A stretch of DNA of 64,000 bases from Aurantimonas manganoxydans SI85-9A1 (GTDB lineage Bacteria; Pseudomonadota; Alphaproteobacteria; Rhizobiales; Rhizobiaceae). The stretch lies in the NCBI RefSeq assembly GCF_000153465.1, contig NZ_CH672387.1, forward strand, positions 340,179-404,178, in the 5' to 3' direction. The position numbers and the translations under genes are program-made. Below the pieces are notes generated by a model, which worked only from the letters and a program-made list of their open reading frames with translations, did no database searches and was not told the DNA's origin. Position 1 is the first letter of the stretch; every line of letters starts with the position of its first letter. Below, in pieces: positions 35,115 through 43,661 of the stretch.

Positions 35115-36209
35115 TCAGCGGTTCGAGGTGAAGGTGAAGGCGGTCTGCAGGGCAGCCATGATCCGGTCGAGCATGAAGCCGACGATGCCGATGGTGATCA
35201 CCGCGACGATGATCCGGGCCAGCGAATCCGACGAGCCGTTCTGGAACTCGTCCCACACGAACTTGCCGAGGCCGGGGTTCTGGGCCAGCATCTCGGCGGC
35301 GATCAGCACCATCCAGCCGACGCCGAGCGACAGGCGCAGTCCGGTGAAGATCAGCGGCATGGCCGAGGGCAGGACCAGCTTGGTGATGGTCTTGTGCGTC
35401 GGCAGCTGCAGCACCTTGCCGACATTGACGAGATCCTTGTCGATCGATGCGACGCCGAGCGCCGTGTTGATCAGGGTCGGCCAGAGCGAGCAGAGGGTGA
35501 CCGTGATCGCCGAGACCACCATCGACTTCGGCACGGCGTCGGAGGCGTTCACGTAGAGAGCCGAGACGATCATCGTGACGATCGGCAGCCAGGCCAGGGG
35601 CGACACCGGCTTGAAAATCTGGATCAGCGGATTGAGCGCGCCGTTGATCGTCGCGGACAATCCGCAGGCGATGCCGACCGGAATGGCGATGATGGTGGCG
35701 AGCACGAAGCCGAGGAACACGGTCTTGAGGCTGGTCAGGATCTGTTCCGGATAGGTCGGGGCGCCGGTGTAACTGCGGGTCTTCACGCGGTCCGCCATGC
35801 CCTGTTCGACCAGCTTGGCATTGCGCGCGTCCTGTCGCTCGTAGAACGCCACCCGGTCCTGCCGGCCCCGCTGATAGTCGTCGTACAGCGAGCCGACCTG
35901 CTGCCAGACCTGAACCGGCCCGGGCACCGTGCCCAATGATGTCTGGACCTGCGGGGCGAGGGCGGCCCAGGCGGCGAGAAAAGCGACGATGCCGATCAGC
36001 GGCACGATCAGGCTCTGCCACAGGGCGCGCAGATTGCTGCGGGCATCGTCTCCAGCAGCGATCTTCATGACCGGCACGGACCAGCCGAGGCCTATCGCGG
36101 TCAACGGTCCGGTGGCGCGGGTGATCCGGGACATCCGCTTTTCGCGCTTCACTACCCGGCGCTCGGCGGGGGACAGCTCGTCGCCCATGAAATCGGAGGC
36201 GGTACTCAT
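35115..36209 (-). CDS. nrtB: Nitrate ABC transporter permease
   Basis: A 364-residue inner-membrane protein of the NrtB/SsuC/TauC class. After a basic cytoplasmic leader of about 60 residues comes span 1 (about 68-86), then a long charged loop of some 85 residues, then five more spans with the BPD permease domain. The EAA-like cytoplasmic loop that contacts the ATPase is recognisable in [28 protein letters not shown]. The long first loop is larger than in sulfonate permeases and is seen in alphaproteobacterial NrtB. Lies 32 bases before nrtCD; a perfect 10-bp hairpin separates it from nrtA. Confidence 0.9.
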   Translation of the reverse strand: MSTASDFMGDELSPAERRVVKREKRMSRITRATGPLTAIGLGWSVPVMKIAAGDDARSNLRALWQSLIVPLIGIVAFLAAWAALAPQVQTSLGTVPGPVQVWQQVGSLYDDYQRGRQDRVAFYERQDARNAKLVEQGMADRVKTRSYTGAPTYPEQILTSLKTVFLGFVLATIIAIPVGIACGLSATINGALNPLIQIFKPVSPLAWLPIVTMIVSALYVNASDAVPKSMVVSAITVTLCSLWPTLINTALGVASIDKDLVNVGKVLQLPTHKTITKLVLPSAMPLIFTGLRLSLGVGWMVLIAAEMLAQNPGLGKFVWDEFQNGSSDSLARIIVAVITIGIVGFMLDRIMAALQTAFTFTSNR

Positions 36210-36247
36210 CGCTGGCGTTCCTTCGTCGAATGCTTCGGCGGCAAGGT

Positions 36248-36270
36248 CGCCGGGCAGCGGCTGCCCGGCG
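36248..36270 (-). promoter_or_regulatory. Intercistronic hairpin between nrtA and nrtB
   Basis: A perfect 10-bp GC stem (cgccgggcag with ctgcccggcg) around a 3-base loop, 13 bases after the nrtA stop. No T-run follows on the transcribed strand. Likely an mRNA stabiliser or attenuator favouring the binding protein. Confidence 0.55.
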
Positions 36271-36283
36271 CGAGCGGCTGCGC

Positions 36284-37666
36284 TCAGTTGGAGACGACGC
36301 TGGCGACGTCCTCGGAGCCCTTCAGCCCGATCTCGAACTTCGCGAGATATTCGTTCGGCTTGCGCCCCTCATATTCGACGCCGTCGATGAACTCGGCCGT
36401 CGCCGGCTTGTAGCCATCGGTGTCGGGCACTGCGGACGGGTCCAGATAGCCGTCCTCGATGAGGGATTCCGCGGCCTGGCGGTAGATGTCGGGCCGGTAG
36501 ACCGACGCGGCGGTCTCCGCGTACCAGGCATCGGATTTTTCCTCGGAGATCTGGCCCCAGCGACGCATCTGGGTGAGGTACCAGACCGCATCCGAGTAGA
36601 AGGGGTAGGTCGCGAACTTGTCGAAGAAGACGTTGAAGTGCGGCGCTTCGCGCGTGTCGCCCTTCTCGTATTCGAAGGTGCCGGTCATCGAGTTGGCGAT
36701 GACCTCAGGATCGGCCCCGACATATTCGGGCCGCGACAGGATCTCGACCGCCTGCCGGCGGTTGGCGCCGTCATCGGCATCGAGCCACTGGCCGGCGCGG
36801 ATCAGCGCCTTGGTGACGGCGATCGCGGTGTTGGGGTTTTCCTCGACGAATGCCGCCGTCATCCCGAAGACCTTCTCGGGATTGTCCTTCCAGATCTCGT
36901 AGTCGGTGATCACCGGCACGCCGATGCCCTTGAACACCGCCTGCTGGTTCCACGGTTCGCCGACGCAATAGCCCTGGATGGTGCCGGCCTCGAGCGTCGC
37001 CGGCATCTGCGGCGGCGGGGTCACGGACAGGAGCACCTCGGCGTCGATCTGGCCGGAGGTATCGCTCGGCGAGTAATAGCCGGGGTTGAGCCCGCCGGCC
37101 GCAAGCCAGTAGCGCAGCTCGTAATTGTGGGTCGAGACCGGGAAGACCATCCCCATGTTGAAGGTCTTGCCAGCCGAGCGGTACTGCTCGACTACCGGTG
37201 CGAGCGCGGCAGCCGAGATCGGGTGCTCCGGCTTGCCGTCGGGGCCCGCCGGGATGTGCGTCTTCATCTCCGCCCAGACGTCGTTTGAGACGGTGATGCC
37301 GTTGCCGTTCAGATCCATGGAGAGCGGCGTGACGATATGCGCCTTGGTGCCGTAGCCGATCGTCGCCGCCAGGGGCTGGCCGGCCAGCATGTGGGCGCCG
37401 TCGAGTTCGCCGGTGATGGTGCGGTCGAGCAGCACTTTCCAGTTGGCCTGGGGCTCGATCGTGACGTACAGGCCCTCATCCTCGAAGAAGTGCATCTCCT
37501 TGGCGATGGCGAGCGGTGCCATGTCGGTGAGCTTGATGAAGCCGAAGGTCAGTTCGTCCTTCTCGACCGGCAGCATGCCGGCCGACGCGGGCGAGGCGGC
37601 CAGGACGGCAAACGCTCCCGTGCAGGCAAGAAGGGTTCGGCGAGAGACTGCGATGATGCTGGCCAT
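36284..37666 (-). CDS. nrtA: Nitrate-binding protein with Tat signal
   Basis: A 460-residue periplasmic binding protein of the NrtA/CmpA class. The start at 37666 gives a twin-arginine signal ([10 protein letters not shown], hydrophobic stretch, then ASPASA), indicating export of the folded protein. The mature part shows the family's substrate region ([47 protein letters not shown]). In-frame codons up to 48 residues upstream fall inside the attenuator leader and were rejected. It delivers nitrate (possibly nitrite) to NrtB. It is the first gene after the NasT-type terminator leader. Confidence 0.92.
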   Translation of the reverse strand: MASIIAVSRRTLLACTGAFAVLAASPASAGMLPVEKDELTFGFIKLTDMAPLAIAKEMHFFEDEGLYVTIEPQANWKVLLDRTITGELDGAHMLAGQPLAATIGYGTKAHIVTPLSMDLNGNGITVSNDVWAEMKTHIPAGPDGKPEHPISAAALAPVVEQYRSAGKTFNMGMVFPVSTHNYELRYWLAAGGLNPGYYSPSDTSGQIDAEVLLSVTPPPQMPATLEAGTIQGYCVGEPWNQQAVFKGIGVPVITDYEIWKDNPEKVFGMTAAFVEENPNTAIAVTKALIRAGQWLDADDGANRRQAVEILSRPEYVGADPEVIANSMTGTFEYEKGDTREAPHFNVFFDKFATYPFYSDAVWYLTQMRRWGQISEEKSDAWYAETAASVYRPDIYRQAAESLIEDGYLDPSAVPDTDGYKPATAEFIDGVEYEGRKPNEYLAKFEIGLKGSEDVASVVSN

Positions 37667-37724
37667 GGCGTAAGCGTCCCCGTTCGCCGGGCATGCCGCG
37701 CCGGCGTTGCTGATCGTTGAAATG

Positions 37725-37791
37725 AAAAAAGGCTGCCCGACCCGTTGTCGCCCCGAAGCCTCGGAAGCGCATGAAAACGAAGTCGGCAGCC
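37725..37791 (-). terminator. Leader terminator upstream of nrtA
   Basis: On the minus strand, ggctgccgac (37791-37782) pairs with gtcgggcagcc (37741-37731), one G bulged, followed directly by TTTTTT (37730-37725). The apical loop is about 40 bases. It stands 59 bases before the nrtA start. Confidence 0.75.
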
Positions 37792-37884
37792 TTGCCGGTG
37801 CGCCCGCCATTGGGCGCCTATGATGCCGGCAAGCGGTGCCGGGAGAAGATGGGAGACGGATCAGTGATCCGGTCTCTGGCCACC

Positions 37885-37914
37885 ATTCTTACTGCCGCAG
37901 CGGAGATGTTGCAA
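37885..37914 (-). promoter_or_regulatory. Possible sigma-70 promoter for the nitrate leader
   Basis: On the minus strand TTGCAA (37914-37909) and TAAGAAT (37891-37885) stand 17 bases apart, upstream of the first leader hairpin. The match to consensus is moderate. Confidence 0.3.
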
Positions 37915-38007
37915 CGCGGCAGGACGCGTTTTTGCGGTTTTTTTGAACTTTTACAGATTCTGTATATTTATTGTGCAGATCGCCGTGCATCCGATCACGC
38001 GGTGTGC

Positions 38008-39180
38008 TCATGTCTCGTGCGGATCGCCGTTTTCAGCATCAAAGAGGCCCTCCGGGCGGTCCGACACGGAAGAGGGCCCATCCTCGTCCGCATCTTCATC
38101 TCGCGCGGCAGCGGGCTTTGGGTCTCCTCGTGCATTGTCGAAGAGATCCGGGCGGAATGTCCGACCGGCGATGGCCAGCCCGGTTTCGCAGAAGCGGACA
38201 TCGCCCCATCGTGCCATCTGACGATAAAGCCATCGGCCATGGCTCCGGTCAGGACGATTGGCGTCCCGACCGGCGAAGATCATGAAGCCCTCGATGGACC
38301 GGAATCGTCCCGGGGCGACTTCCATCCGACCGGTTATCCCCGCCATGAGATCGTCCGACGGCAGGCCGAGATGTTCCGGCAAGGCCAGCAAATCCGCGAG
38401 AGCGCGATGATTGGCCGGATCAGCGCACCAGAGCGCGGCCTGACCGAGAGCGTCGATGAGGCGGGACAGCGTTTCCGGGCGGTCCCTTGCAAATGCGGCG
38501 GAGACGCCGAGCACCTTTTCCGGGCCACGTCGCCAGATCTCCGCCTTGCTGGTGACGATCCGCCCGACACCGCGCCGCACGGCGACCGTGCTCCAGGGTT
38601 CGCCGACGCAGAAGCCGTCGATCTCCCCGACGGCGAGAGCGTCGGGCACCAGTGACGGCGGGACGACGGTGATCTCCACGTCCCGGTCCGGTTCGATCCC
38701 GGCCGCGGCAAGCCAGTAACGCAGGTCGTAATTGTGGCTCGAATAGCGATGGACGATAGCGAGCCGGGCTTGGCTGCCCCCTGCCTGCGCCCGCCGGCCG
38801 AGGGCTGATTTCAGCGCGGCACCCGCCGCTGCAGGCCCATCCGGATCGTCGCCAGCCGTATCGGCCATGGCCTGGGCGAGGGCGGTCGAGACAGTGACGG
38901 CATTGCCGCCGAGCGCCAGCACCATCGGCGCGATCATCGGAACGGCAAGCGGGCCAATGCCCAGATTGGCCGCGATCGGCATCGGCGCCAGCATGTGTGC
39001 GGCGTCGAACTGACCGACCCCCATCCGGTCGCGGATCGTCGCCCAGGAGGTTTCCCGGAAGAGGGTGAGATCGAGGCCGCGTTTCTCGGCAAAGCCGAGC
39101 TTCGCGGCGACCAGCAGCACGGCGCTGTCGAGCAGCGGCAGATAGCCGAGGCGCACGCTCTCAAGCTTCGTCACGGGCAT
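38008..39180 (-). CDS. nasS: Nitrate/nitrite sensor NasS
   Basis: A 390-residue relative of NrtA without a signal peptide, hence cytoplasmic. It keeps the ligand-binding framework (FDAAHMLAPMPIAANLGIG, HNYDLRYWLAAAGIEP, GFCVGEPWSTVAV). In NasS-NasT systems this protein holds the antiterminator NasT inactive until nitrate or nitrite binds. It overlaps the nasT gene by 20 bases and is followed by the attenuator leader of nrtA. The C-terminal 35 residues are acidic, proline-poor and probably unstructured. Confidence 0.9.
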   Translation of the reverse strand: MPVTKLESVRLGYLPLLDSAVLLVAAKLGFAEKRGLDLTLFRETSWATIRDRMGVGQFDAAHMLAPMPIAANLGIGPLAVPMIAPMVLALGGNAVTVSTALAQAMADTAGDDPDGPAAAGAALKSALGRRAQAGGSQARLAIVHRYSSHNYDLRYWLAAAGIEPDRDVEITVVPPSLVPDALAVGEIDGFCVGEPWSTVAVRRGVGRIVTSKAEIWRRGPEKVLGVSAAFARDRPETLSRLIDALGQAALWCADPANHRALADLLALPEHLGLPSDDLMAGITGRMEVAPGRFRSIEGFMIFAGRDANRPDRSHGRWLYRQMARWGDVRFCETGLAIAGRTFRPDLFDNARGDPKPAAARDEDADEDGPSSVSDRPEGLFDAENGDPHET

Positions 39181-39763
39181 CTCCCAGCAGCGAATAGGCG
39201 CTGACGAGGCCCTGGGCGACGTCGGCGATCTTTCGGTTCTCGTTCATGGCCGTTCGACGCAGGAGCGCGTAAGCTGCAGGCTCGTCCAGCTTCTTCAGTT
39301 TCATCAGGATGCCTTTGGCACGCTCGATCACCTTGCGCTCGGCCAGTTCCGAGCGCGCTTCCGCCAGTTCGCTGGACAGCCGGGAAAAGGCATTGAAGCG
39401 CGAGATCGCCATGTCGAGGATCGGCTTGACGCGCTCCTTCCTGAGCCCGTCGACGATGTAGGCCGAGACGCCGGCGTCGACGGCCGCCTCGATCGCGCCG
39501 GCGTCGGAGCGGTCGACGAACATCGCGACCGGCTTCTTCACCAAGCGGGAGACCTGGAAGAAGTGTTCCAGCTGGTCCCGGTTGGGGTTTTCCAGGTCCA
39601 CGACGATCACGTCCGGCTGAACCGTCTCGATGCGTTTCACCAGGCCGAGAATCTCTCTGACGACGGCGACCCGCCGATGTCCGGCCTCGCGCAGCCCCGC
39701 CTCGATGATGGCGGCACGAACGGCATTTTCGTCGAAAACCAGGATGGAAAGATCGGCGTCCAT
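39161..39763 (-). CDS. nasT: ANTAR-domain antiterminator NasT
   Basis: A 200-residue protein with an N-terminal receiver-like domain (residues 1-120) and a C-terminal ANTAR RNA-binding domain (about 130-190; VIERAKGILMKLKKLDEPAA, then the RRTAMNENRKIADVAQG helix). ANTAR proteins bind paired short RNA hairpins and stop formation of a terminator. Start taken at the ATG giving MDADLSILVF; an in-frame ATG six codons upstream is possible. The matching RNA elements lie upstream of nrtA, 1.4 kb away. Confidence 0.92.
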   Translation of the reverse strand: MDADLSILVFDENAVRAAIIEAGLREAGHRRVAVVREILGLVKRIETVQPDVIVVDLENPNRDQLEHFFQVSRLVKKPVAMFVDRSDAGAIEAAVDAGVSAYIVDGLRKERVKPILDMAISRFNAFSRLSSELAEARSELAERKVIERAKGILMKLKKLDEPAAYALLRRTAMNENRKIADVAQGLVSAYSLLGDARDEA

Positions 39764-40046
39764 GCCAGACAGTGTGCGCACGCAGGATTTTTCCGCAATG
39801 CAATATTTTCGATAGCCTTCGCCGCTAGGCTATCACTGACGGCGGGTCCAACTGCGGTGGTTCATTCCAGCAGATGTGAATCTTCCAACGAACCTGACGA
39901 TCTCCCCGTTCGCTTCGCCAGGATAAACGGCGAGTGGCCAAGCGGATGTGACAACGGTGTGAAGGCTTCCCGCATCCGTCAGGGATCAATCCGGAGCGGG
40001 CCCATCACCACCGGCTGCTTCGGAGGCGCTCCAAGCCGCGACACGG
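39764..40046. other. Intergenic region between nasT and the DHQ dehydratase-like gene
   Basis: About 283 bases. It holds the upstream region of nasT. No coding frame with a ribosome site, tRNA or strong terminator was seen. Confidence 0.5.
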
Positions 40047-40490
40047 CTACTCGCCCCTTCCGGCTCGTTCGAGCATTGCCTGGATGGCGGCCGGGTAACC
40101 CGCAGGCCCCAGCCCGGCGATCACGGCGGTCGCCACGTTCGAGATCAACGAGCGATGATAGATCGCTTCGCGTCGATGAATATTCGAAATGTGAAGCTCG
40201 ATGATCGGCCCCGGGAACATCTTCAGCGCATCGAGGATGGCGATGGACGTGAAGGTGAAGGCGGCGGGATTGATCACGATCCCGCAGGCCGGACGGTCGA
40301 TCGCTTCGTGGATCCAGCCGATGATCTCGTGCTCGGCATTCGACTGGCGGAATTCGACCGGAATGGCGCCCGCCGTCTTCCGGCAAAGGGTCTCGACCTC
40401 GGCAAGGGTCGTGCGGCCGTAGATGTCCGGCTCGCGGGTTCCCAACCGGTTCAGATTGGGGCCGTTCAGGACATAGATCGGATCGGTCAT
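40047..40490 (-). CDS. Type II 3-dehydroquinate dehydratase-like protein lacking the catalytic His
   Basis: A 147-residue flavodoxin-fold protein of the AroQ/QutE family (usual length about 145-150). The N-terminal motif LNGPNLNRLGTREPDIYG keeps the lid arginine and catalytic Y24, and ELHISNIHRRE is intact. However, the NPxxxTHTS motif reads NPAAFTFTS, so the general-acid histidine is F80 (codon TTC on the coding strand). Y24 could still start the enolate step, but turnover of dehydroquinate would be expected to drop sharply, unless another residue or a different substrate is used. The gene ends a TRAP operon beside shikimate dehydrogenase and dehydroshikimate dehydratase genes, where a DHQ dehydratase is exactly what is needed for quinate use. 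Confidence 0.85.
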   Translation of the reverse strand: MTDPIYVLNGPNLNRLGTREPDIYGRTTLAEVETLCRKTAGAIPVEFRQSNAEHEIIGWIHEAIDRPACGIVINPAAFTFTSIAILDALKMFPGPIIELHISNIHRREAIYHRSLISNVATAVIAGLGPAGYPAAIQAMLERAGRGE

Positions 40491-40514
40491 GGGGTTCCTT
40501 TCGCGGCCGCCTGC

Positions 40515-41807
40515 TCAGCCCTGGTATCCGAACAGTCGCGGCAGGAAGAGGACGACGTCCGGAACGAAGGTGATCAGCACGAGGACCGCCAGCATGGCGA
40601 TCAGGAAGGGCATGACCTCGCGCACCAGCTCCCGCAGCGAGACCTGAGCGATGTTGGTCATGATGAACAGCAGCAGCCCGTAGGGCGGCGTGATCAGGCC
40701 GAGCATGATGTTGACCACGCAGACGATGCCGAAATGGACGAGGTCGACGCCGAGCGCCTGGGCTGTAGGGATCAGGACCGGAACGACGATGAGCAGGATG
40801 GTCGTGCCTTCGAGGAGGCAGCCGAGCAGCAGAAGAAGCAGGTTCACGACGATCAGGAACGTCGTCGGCGAGAGGTCGTAGGCCTGTAGCACCGCGCTGA
40901 CCGTGCGCGGAATGTTCTCGACCGTCACCACATAGTTGAAGACGAGGGCGCCGGCGATGAGCATGCCGATCGTCGCGGTGGTGCGGGCACTGGCCAGGAG
41001 CGAGCGATACGTGCTCGCGAAGGTCACCGTCCGGTAGAGGAAGGCCGAGATGAGGAAGGCGTAGGCGGCGGCGATCGCGGCGGCTTCGGTCGGCGTCGTC
41101 ACGCCGCTGTAGATGCCGCCAAGCAGCACCACCGGCATCATCAGCGCCGGAAAGGCCTGCAAAGTGACGCGCGGGATCTGCCGCGCCGGGACAGGCGCTT
41201 CCACCGGGAAGTTCCGGCGCCGGGCCACCGCCGCGATGATGCCCATCTGCGCCAGCCCCATCATCAGTCCGGGGACGACCCCGGCCAGAAACAGGTAGCC
41301 GATCGAAGCATCGGACACGAGCGAGTAGATGACGACCGGGATCGAGGGCGGGATGATCGGGCCGATCACGGCGGAAGCGGCCGTCAGGGCGGCCGCGAAA
41401 CTGGGCGGATACCGGCCCTCCGCGGTCATCATCTTCTGCATCATCTTGCCGGTGCCGGCAGCGTCCGCGATCGCGGAGCCCGACATGCCTGCGAAGATGA
41501 TGCTCTGGACGACGTTGACCTGCGCCAGGCCGCCCCGGAAGCGGCCCACGAGGGCGTTGCAGAAGGCGAGCAGCCGCTCGGTCATCGAGCCACTGTTCAT
41601 GATCTCGGCGGACAGGATGAACAGCGGCACGGCGAGCAGGATGTAGCTGGTGTACATGCCGTTCAGGAGCTGCTCGGCCACAGTGCCCATGTCGAGGCCC
41701 GACAGGAACAGGTAGAGGATCGAGCCACCGATCATCGCGTGACCGATGGGCAGCCCCAGCAGACTGAGAGCCACGATCGTCAGGATGCAGATCGAAAACG
41801 GACTCAT
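40515..41807 (-). CDS. dctM: TRAP transporter large permease (DctM), quinate/shikimate cluster
   Basis: A 430-residue membrane protein with about twelve spans. DctM segments are clear: PLFILSAEIMNSGSMTERLL, VVQSIIFAGMSGSAIADAAG, SAVIGPIIPPSIPVVIYS and FGIVCVVNIMLGLITPPYG. It shares its start/stop junction with dctQ (overlap of one base) and is followed 24 bases later by the DHQ dehydratase-like gene. Given the neighbours, the substrate is likely quinate, shikimate or dehydroshikimate. Confidence 0.93.
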   Translation of the reverse strand: MSPFSICILTIVALSLLGLPIGHAMIGGSILYLFLSGLDMGTVAEQLLNGMYTSYILLAVPLFILSAEIMNSGSMTERLLAFCNALVGRFRGGLAQVNVVQSIIFAGMSGSAIADAAGTGKMMQKMMTAEGRYPPSFAAALTAASAVIGPIIPPSIPVVIYSLVSDASIGYLFLAGVVPGLMMGLAQMGIIAAVARRRNFPVEAPVPARQIPRVTLQAFPALMMPVVLLGGIYSGVTTPTEAAAIAAAYAFLISAFLYRTVTFASTYRSLLASARTTATIGMLIAGALVFNYVVTVENIPRTVSAVLQAYDLSPTTFLIVVNLLLLLLGCLLEGTTILLIVVPVLIPTAQALGVDLVHFGIVCVVNIMLGLITPPYGLLLFIMTNIAQVSLRELVREVMPFLIAMLAVLVLITFVPDVVLFLPRLFGYQG

Positions 41808-42316
41808 CAGGCGTCAATGCTCGGGCCGGCAGGATCGGTTCGGGTTGTCTTGCGGCGCAGCGCCGTCCAGAGGATCCAGCCGTATCGGACGATGAGCGCT
41901 ACGGCGAACAGGACATAGATGGAATAGAGCAGGTCGAACCGGATCTTGAGATAGGCCGTCGCCTGCACCTTCATGAAGGTCACGTAGTCGACAACCGCAG
42001 GCAGGGATCCGAGGTAGAGCGCAAGAATCGTCGACGCGGTGATGATCGTCATGACCCTCCGGGTCGGGCTGCTGACCGCTCCGTAGACCAGATCGAACCG
42101 GATCTCCTCGTCCTCGCGGACGACGAAGGATGCGCCCCACAGCACCATCCAGACCCACATCACCACCGTCAGCTCGGACGTCCAGCCGATGGGCCAGTTC
42201 AGGATGTATCGCGAGACGATCTGAAGCAGGAACGCAAGGAACATCACGGCGAGCATCAGCGCCAGAACGTTTTCGGCACGTCGGCGCAGCCAGGCGCCCG
42301 CCTTCCTAGCATCCAT
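41807..42316 (-). CDS. dctQ: TRAP transporter small permease (DctQ), quinate/shikimate cluster
   Basis: A 169-residue protein with four predicted spans (about 15-35, 46-67, 88-110, 127-148). The conserved tryptophans lie in NWPIGWTSELTVVMWVWMVL. The following segment FVVREDEEIRFDLVY is characteristic of many DctQ proteins. It is encoded between dctP and dctM in one minus-strand operon. A GC-rich hairpin precedes it. Confidence 0.9.
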   Translation of the reverse strand: MDARKAGAWLRRRAENVLALMLAVMFLAFLLQIVSRYILNWPIGWTSELTVVMWVWMVLWGASFVVREDEEIRFDLVYGAVSSPTRRVMTIITASTILALYLGSLPAVVDYVTFMKVQATAYLKIRFDLLYSIYVLFAVALIVRYGWILWTALRRKTTRTDPAGPSIDA

Positions 42317-42347
42317 GGATGCGAACCTCCTTCATGCAGTCGGACAC

Positions 42348-42380
42348 TGGCCGCGCGCCGCTGGGGGCGGAACGCGGCCA
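42348..42380 (-). promoter_or_regulatory. Intercistronic hairpin between dctP and dctQ
   Basis: tggccgcg and cgcggcca form an 8-bp stem whose loop holds a smaller cgcc/ggcg stem. It lies in the 112-base gap between the dctP stop and dctQ start; no T-run. Confidence 0.45.
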
Positions 42381-42428
42381 TGAATGCGAGATGCCGCCGT
42401 GTGTCCTTGAGGGACCCGAAGGTTCCGA

Positions 42429-43415
42429 TCAGAGCTTGTTGATGCGCTCGAGCATACCCTCGGGCCAGTTCCTTGCGAGGTCCGACTCGGAGTACATCTT
42501 CTGGGCGTGGGTACGGAACGCCTCCACGTCGGGCTTGTACAGCTTCAGCCCGCGCTCCTCGAAGGAATCTGCCAGTTCCTCCTCCTGCCTGAGGTGTTCC
42601 GCCGTGCTCCACTCGATGGCCGCGTCGGCGGCGGCCTGGAATGCCTGCTGCTGATCCGGCGACATGTCGTCCCAGACGGCGGACGACACGGTCAGGAGAT
42701 CGTAGCCGACAAGGTGGGAGGTCAGCACGATCTGCGACATGACCTCGTAGAATTTCATGTTCTGGACGTTCGGAAGCGGGTTGTCCTGGCCGTCGATCGC
42801 GCCCGTCTGGAGGCCGGTGTAGACCTCGGCATAGGCCATCGGCGTTGGATTGGCTCCCAGGGCCTGCCCCAGAAACTGCCACGCGTCGCCACCGGGCATG
42901 CGCAGCTTGATGCCAGCCATGTCGGCCGGCGTCTCGATTTTCTTGTCGGGTTTCAGCCCGACCTGACGCGTGCCGAAATAGGTGGGGCCGAGCAAGTGGA
43001 CGCCGAGCTGGTCCTCGACCATCTTCTTCATCTCGTCGCCGGCATCGCTGGCGAAGAAGGTCCGCAGATGCTCGGCGTCGCGAAACAGATAGGCCGAGGT
43101 GAGGATCGACCATTCGGGAATCTGGTTGGCGATGTCCTGGGGCGCGATATTGCCCATTTCGAGATTGCCGCGCTGCAAGGCGACCAGCTCGGTCCCCTGC
43201 TTGAACAGGTTACCGCCGTAGAAGCCCTCGAAGGCATAGTCGTCGCCGACCGCGTCGGCGAATTTCTTCATCATCTCCGCGCGGATGTCCTGCTCGGAGA
43301 AGACGGCGGAGAAACGGAGCGGCTTCTTGTCCTGCGCCGCCGACGGAACCGCGAATGCGAAAAGCATGGCGGCGCTGGCTGCCAGCACTGCGCGACGAGT
43401 AGTCGAAAAAATCAT
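42429..43415 (-). CDS. dctP: TRAP solute-binding protein (DctP), quinate/shikimate cluster
   Basis: A 328-residue periplasmic protein with a Sec signal ending FAVPSAAQ. The start at 43415 has ggagga five bases upstream; earlier in-frame codons lack one. The mature part has the carboxylate-clamp arginine in GIKLRMPGGDAW and the QTGAIDGQDNPLPN segment of DctP proteins. First gene of the operon dctP-dctQ-dctM-DHQ dehydratase-like, divergent from a gntR gene. The ligand is inferred from the adjacent enzymes to be a cyclic hydroxyacid such as quinate or shikimate. Confidence 0.92.
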   Translation of the reverse strand: MIFSTTRRAVLAASAAMLFAFAVPSAAQDKKPLRFSAVFSEQDIRAEMMKKFADAVGDDYAFEGFYGGNLFKQGTELVALQRGNLEMGNIAPQDIANQIPEWSILTSAYLFRDAEHLRTFFASDAGDEMKKMVEDQLGVHLLGPTYFGTRQVGLKPDKKIETPADMAGIKLRMPGGDAWQFLGQALGANPTPMAYAEVYTGLQTGAIDGQDNPLPNVQNMKFYEVMSQIVLTSHLVGYDLLTVSSAVWDDMSPDQQQAFQAAADAAIEWSTAEHLRQEEELADSFEERGLKLYKPDVEAFRTHAQKMYSESDLARNWPEGMLERINKL

Positions 43416-43513
43416 GTGTCTCCTCCCGGTCGACATTCCGGCGGACTCCCAGCCGCCACACCGGCCATTCATTGCACCGGCCGTCCCAAGTTTCAATCTG
43501 TCATCGCGCATTT

Positions 43514-43529
43514 ATCGGTTATTTCCGAT
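43514..43529. promoter_or_regulatory. Small inverted repeat between dctP and gntR
   Basis: ATCGG and CCGAT flank six bases (ttattt) in an AT-rich stretch of the divergent promoter region. It is a weak candidate for the GntR operator of the quinate/shikimate genes. Confidence 0.25.
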
Positions 43530-43661
43530 TTTCTATGATAAAATTGAGAAGATGCATGGCCTCATGGTGTCCGCCCGCCGTCCGCGCGTTCTGCGGCCCA
43601 GCTTGCAACGTCTGATGCGAACGGCGACAAGTGTCCAACTTCTCCCTGATGTGAATTCGAC

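Larger units (their letters stand above)
37667..38007 (-). promoter_or_regulatory. Nitrate operon leader: candidate ANTAR/NasT attenuator
   Basis: This 341-base gap between nasS and nrtA contains no gene, but holds a set of RNA structures in transcript order. First, a 5-bp stem-loop at 37842-37826 (ccggc/gccgg, loop starting ACCG). Second, a minor cgccc/gggcg stem. Third, a stem-loop at 37797-37784 (cggc/gccg) with hexaloop AAGGCT. Last, an intrinsic terminator at 37791-37725. The second-last loop has the A1/G4 pattern of ANTAR targets and shares bases with the 5' arm of the terminator, so the two are mutually exclusive. With nasT next door, transcription antitermination in response to nitrate is the natural reading. 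Confidence 0.7.

Noticed and set aside
37880-37980. Sigma-54 promoter for the nitrate operon
   Set aside because: I looked for a GG-N10-GC pattern upstream of the leader and found no convincing match; a moderate sigma-70 match is listed instead.
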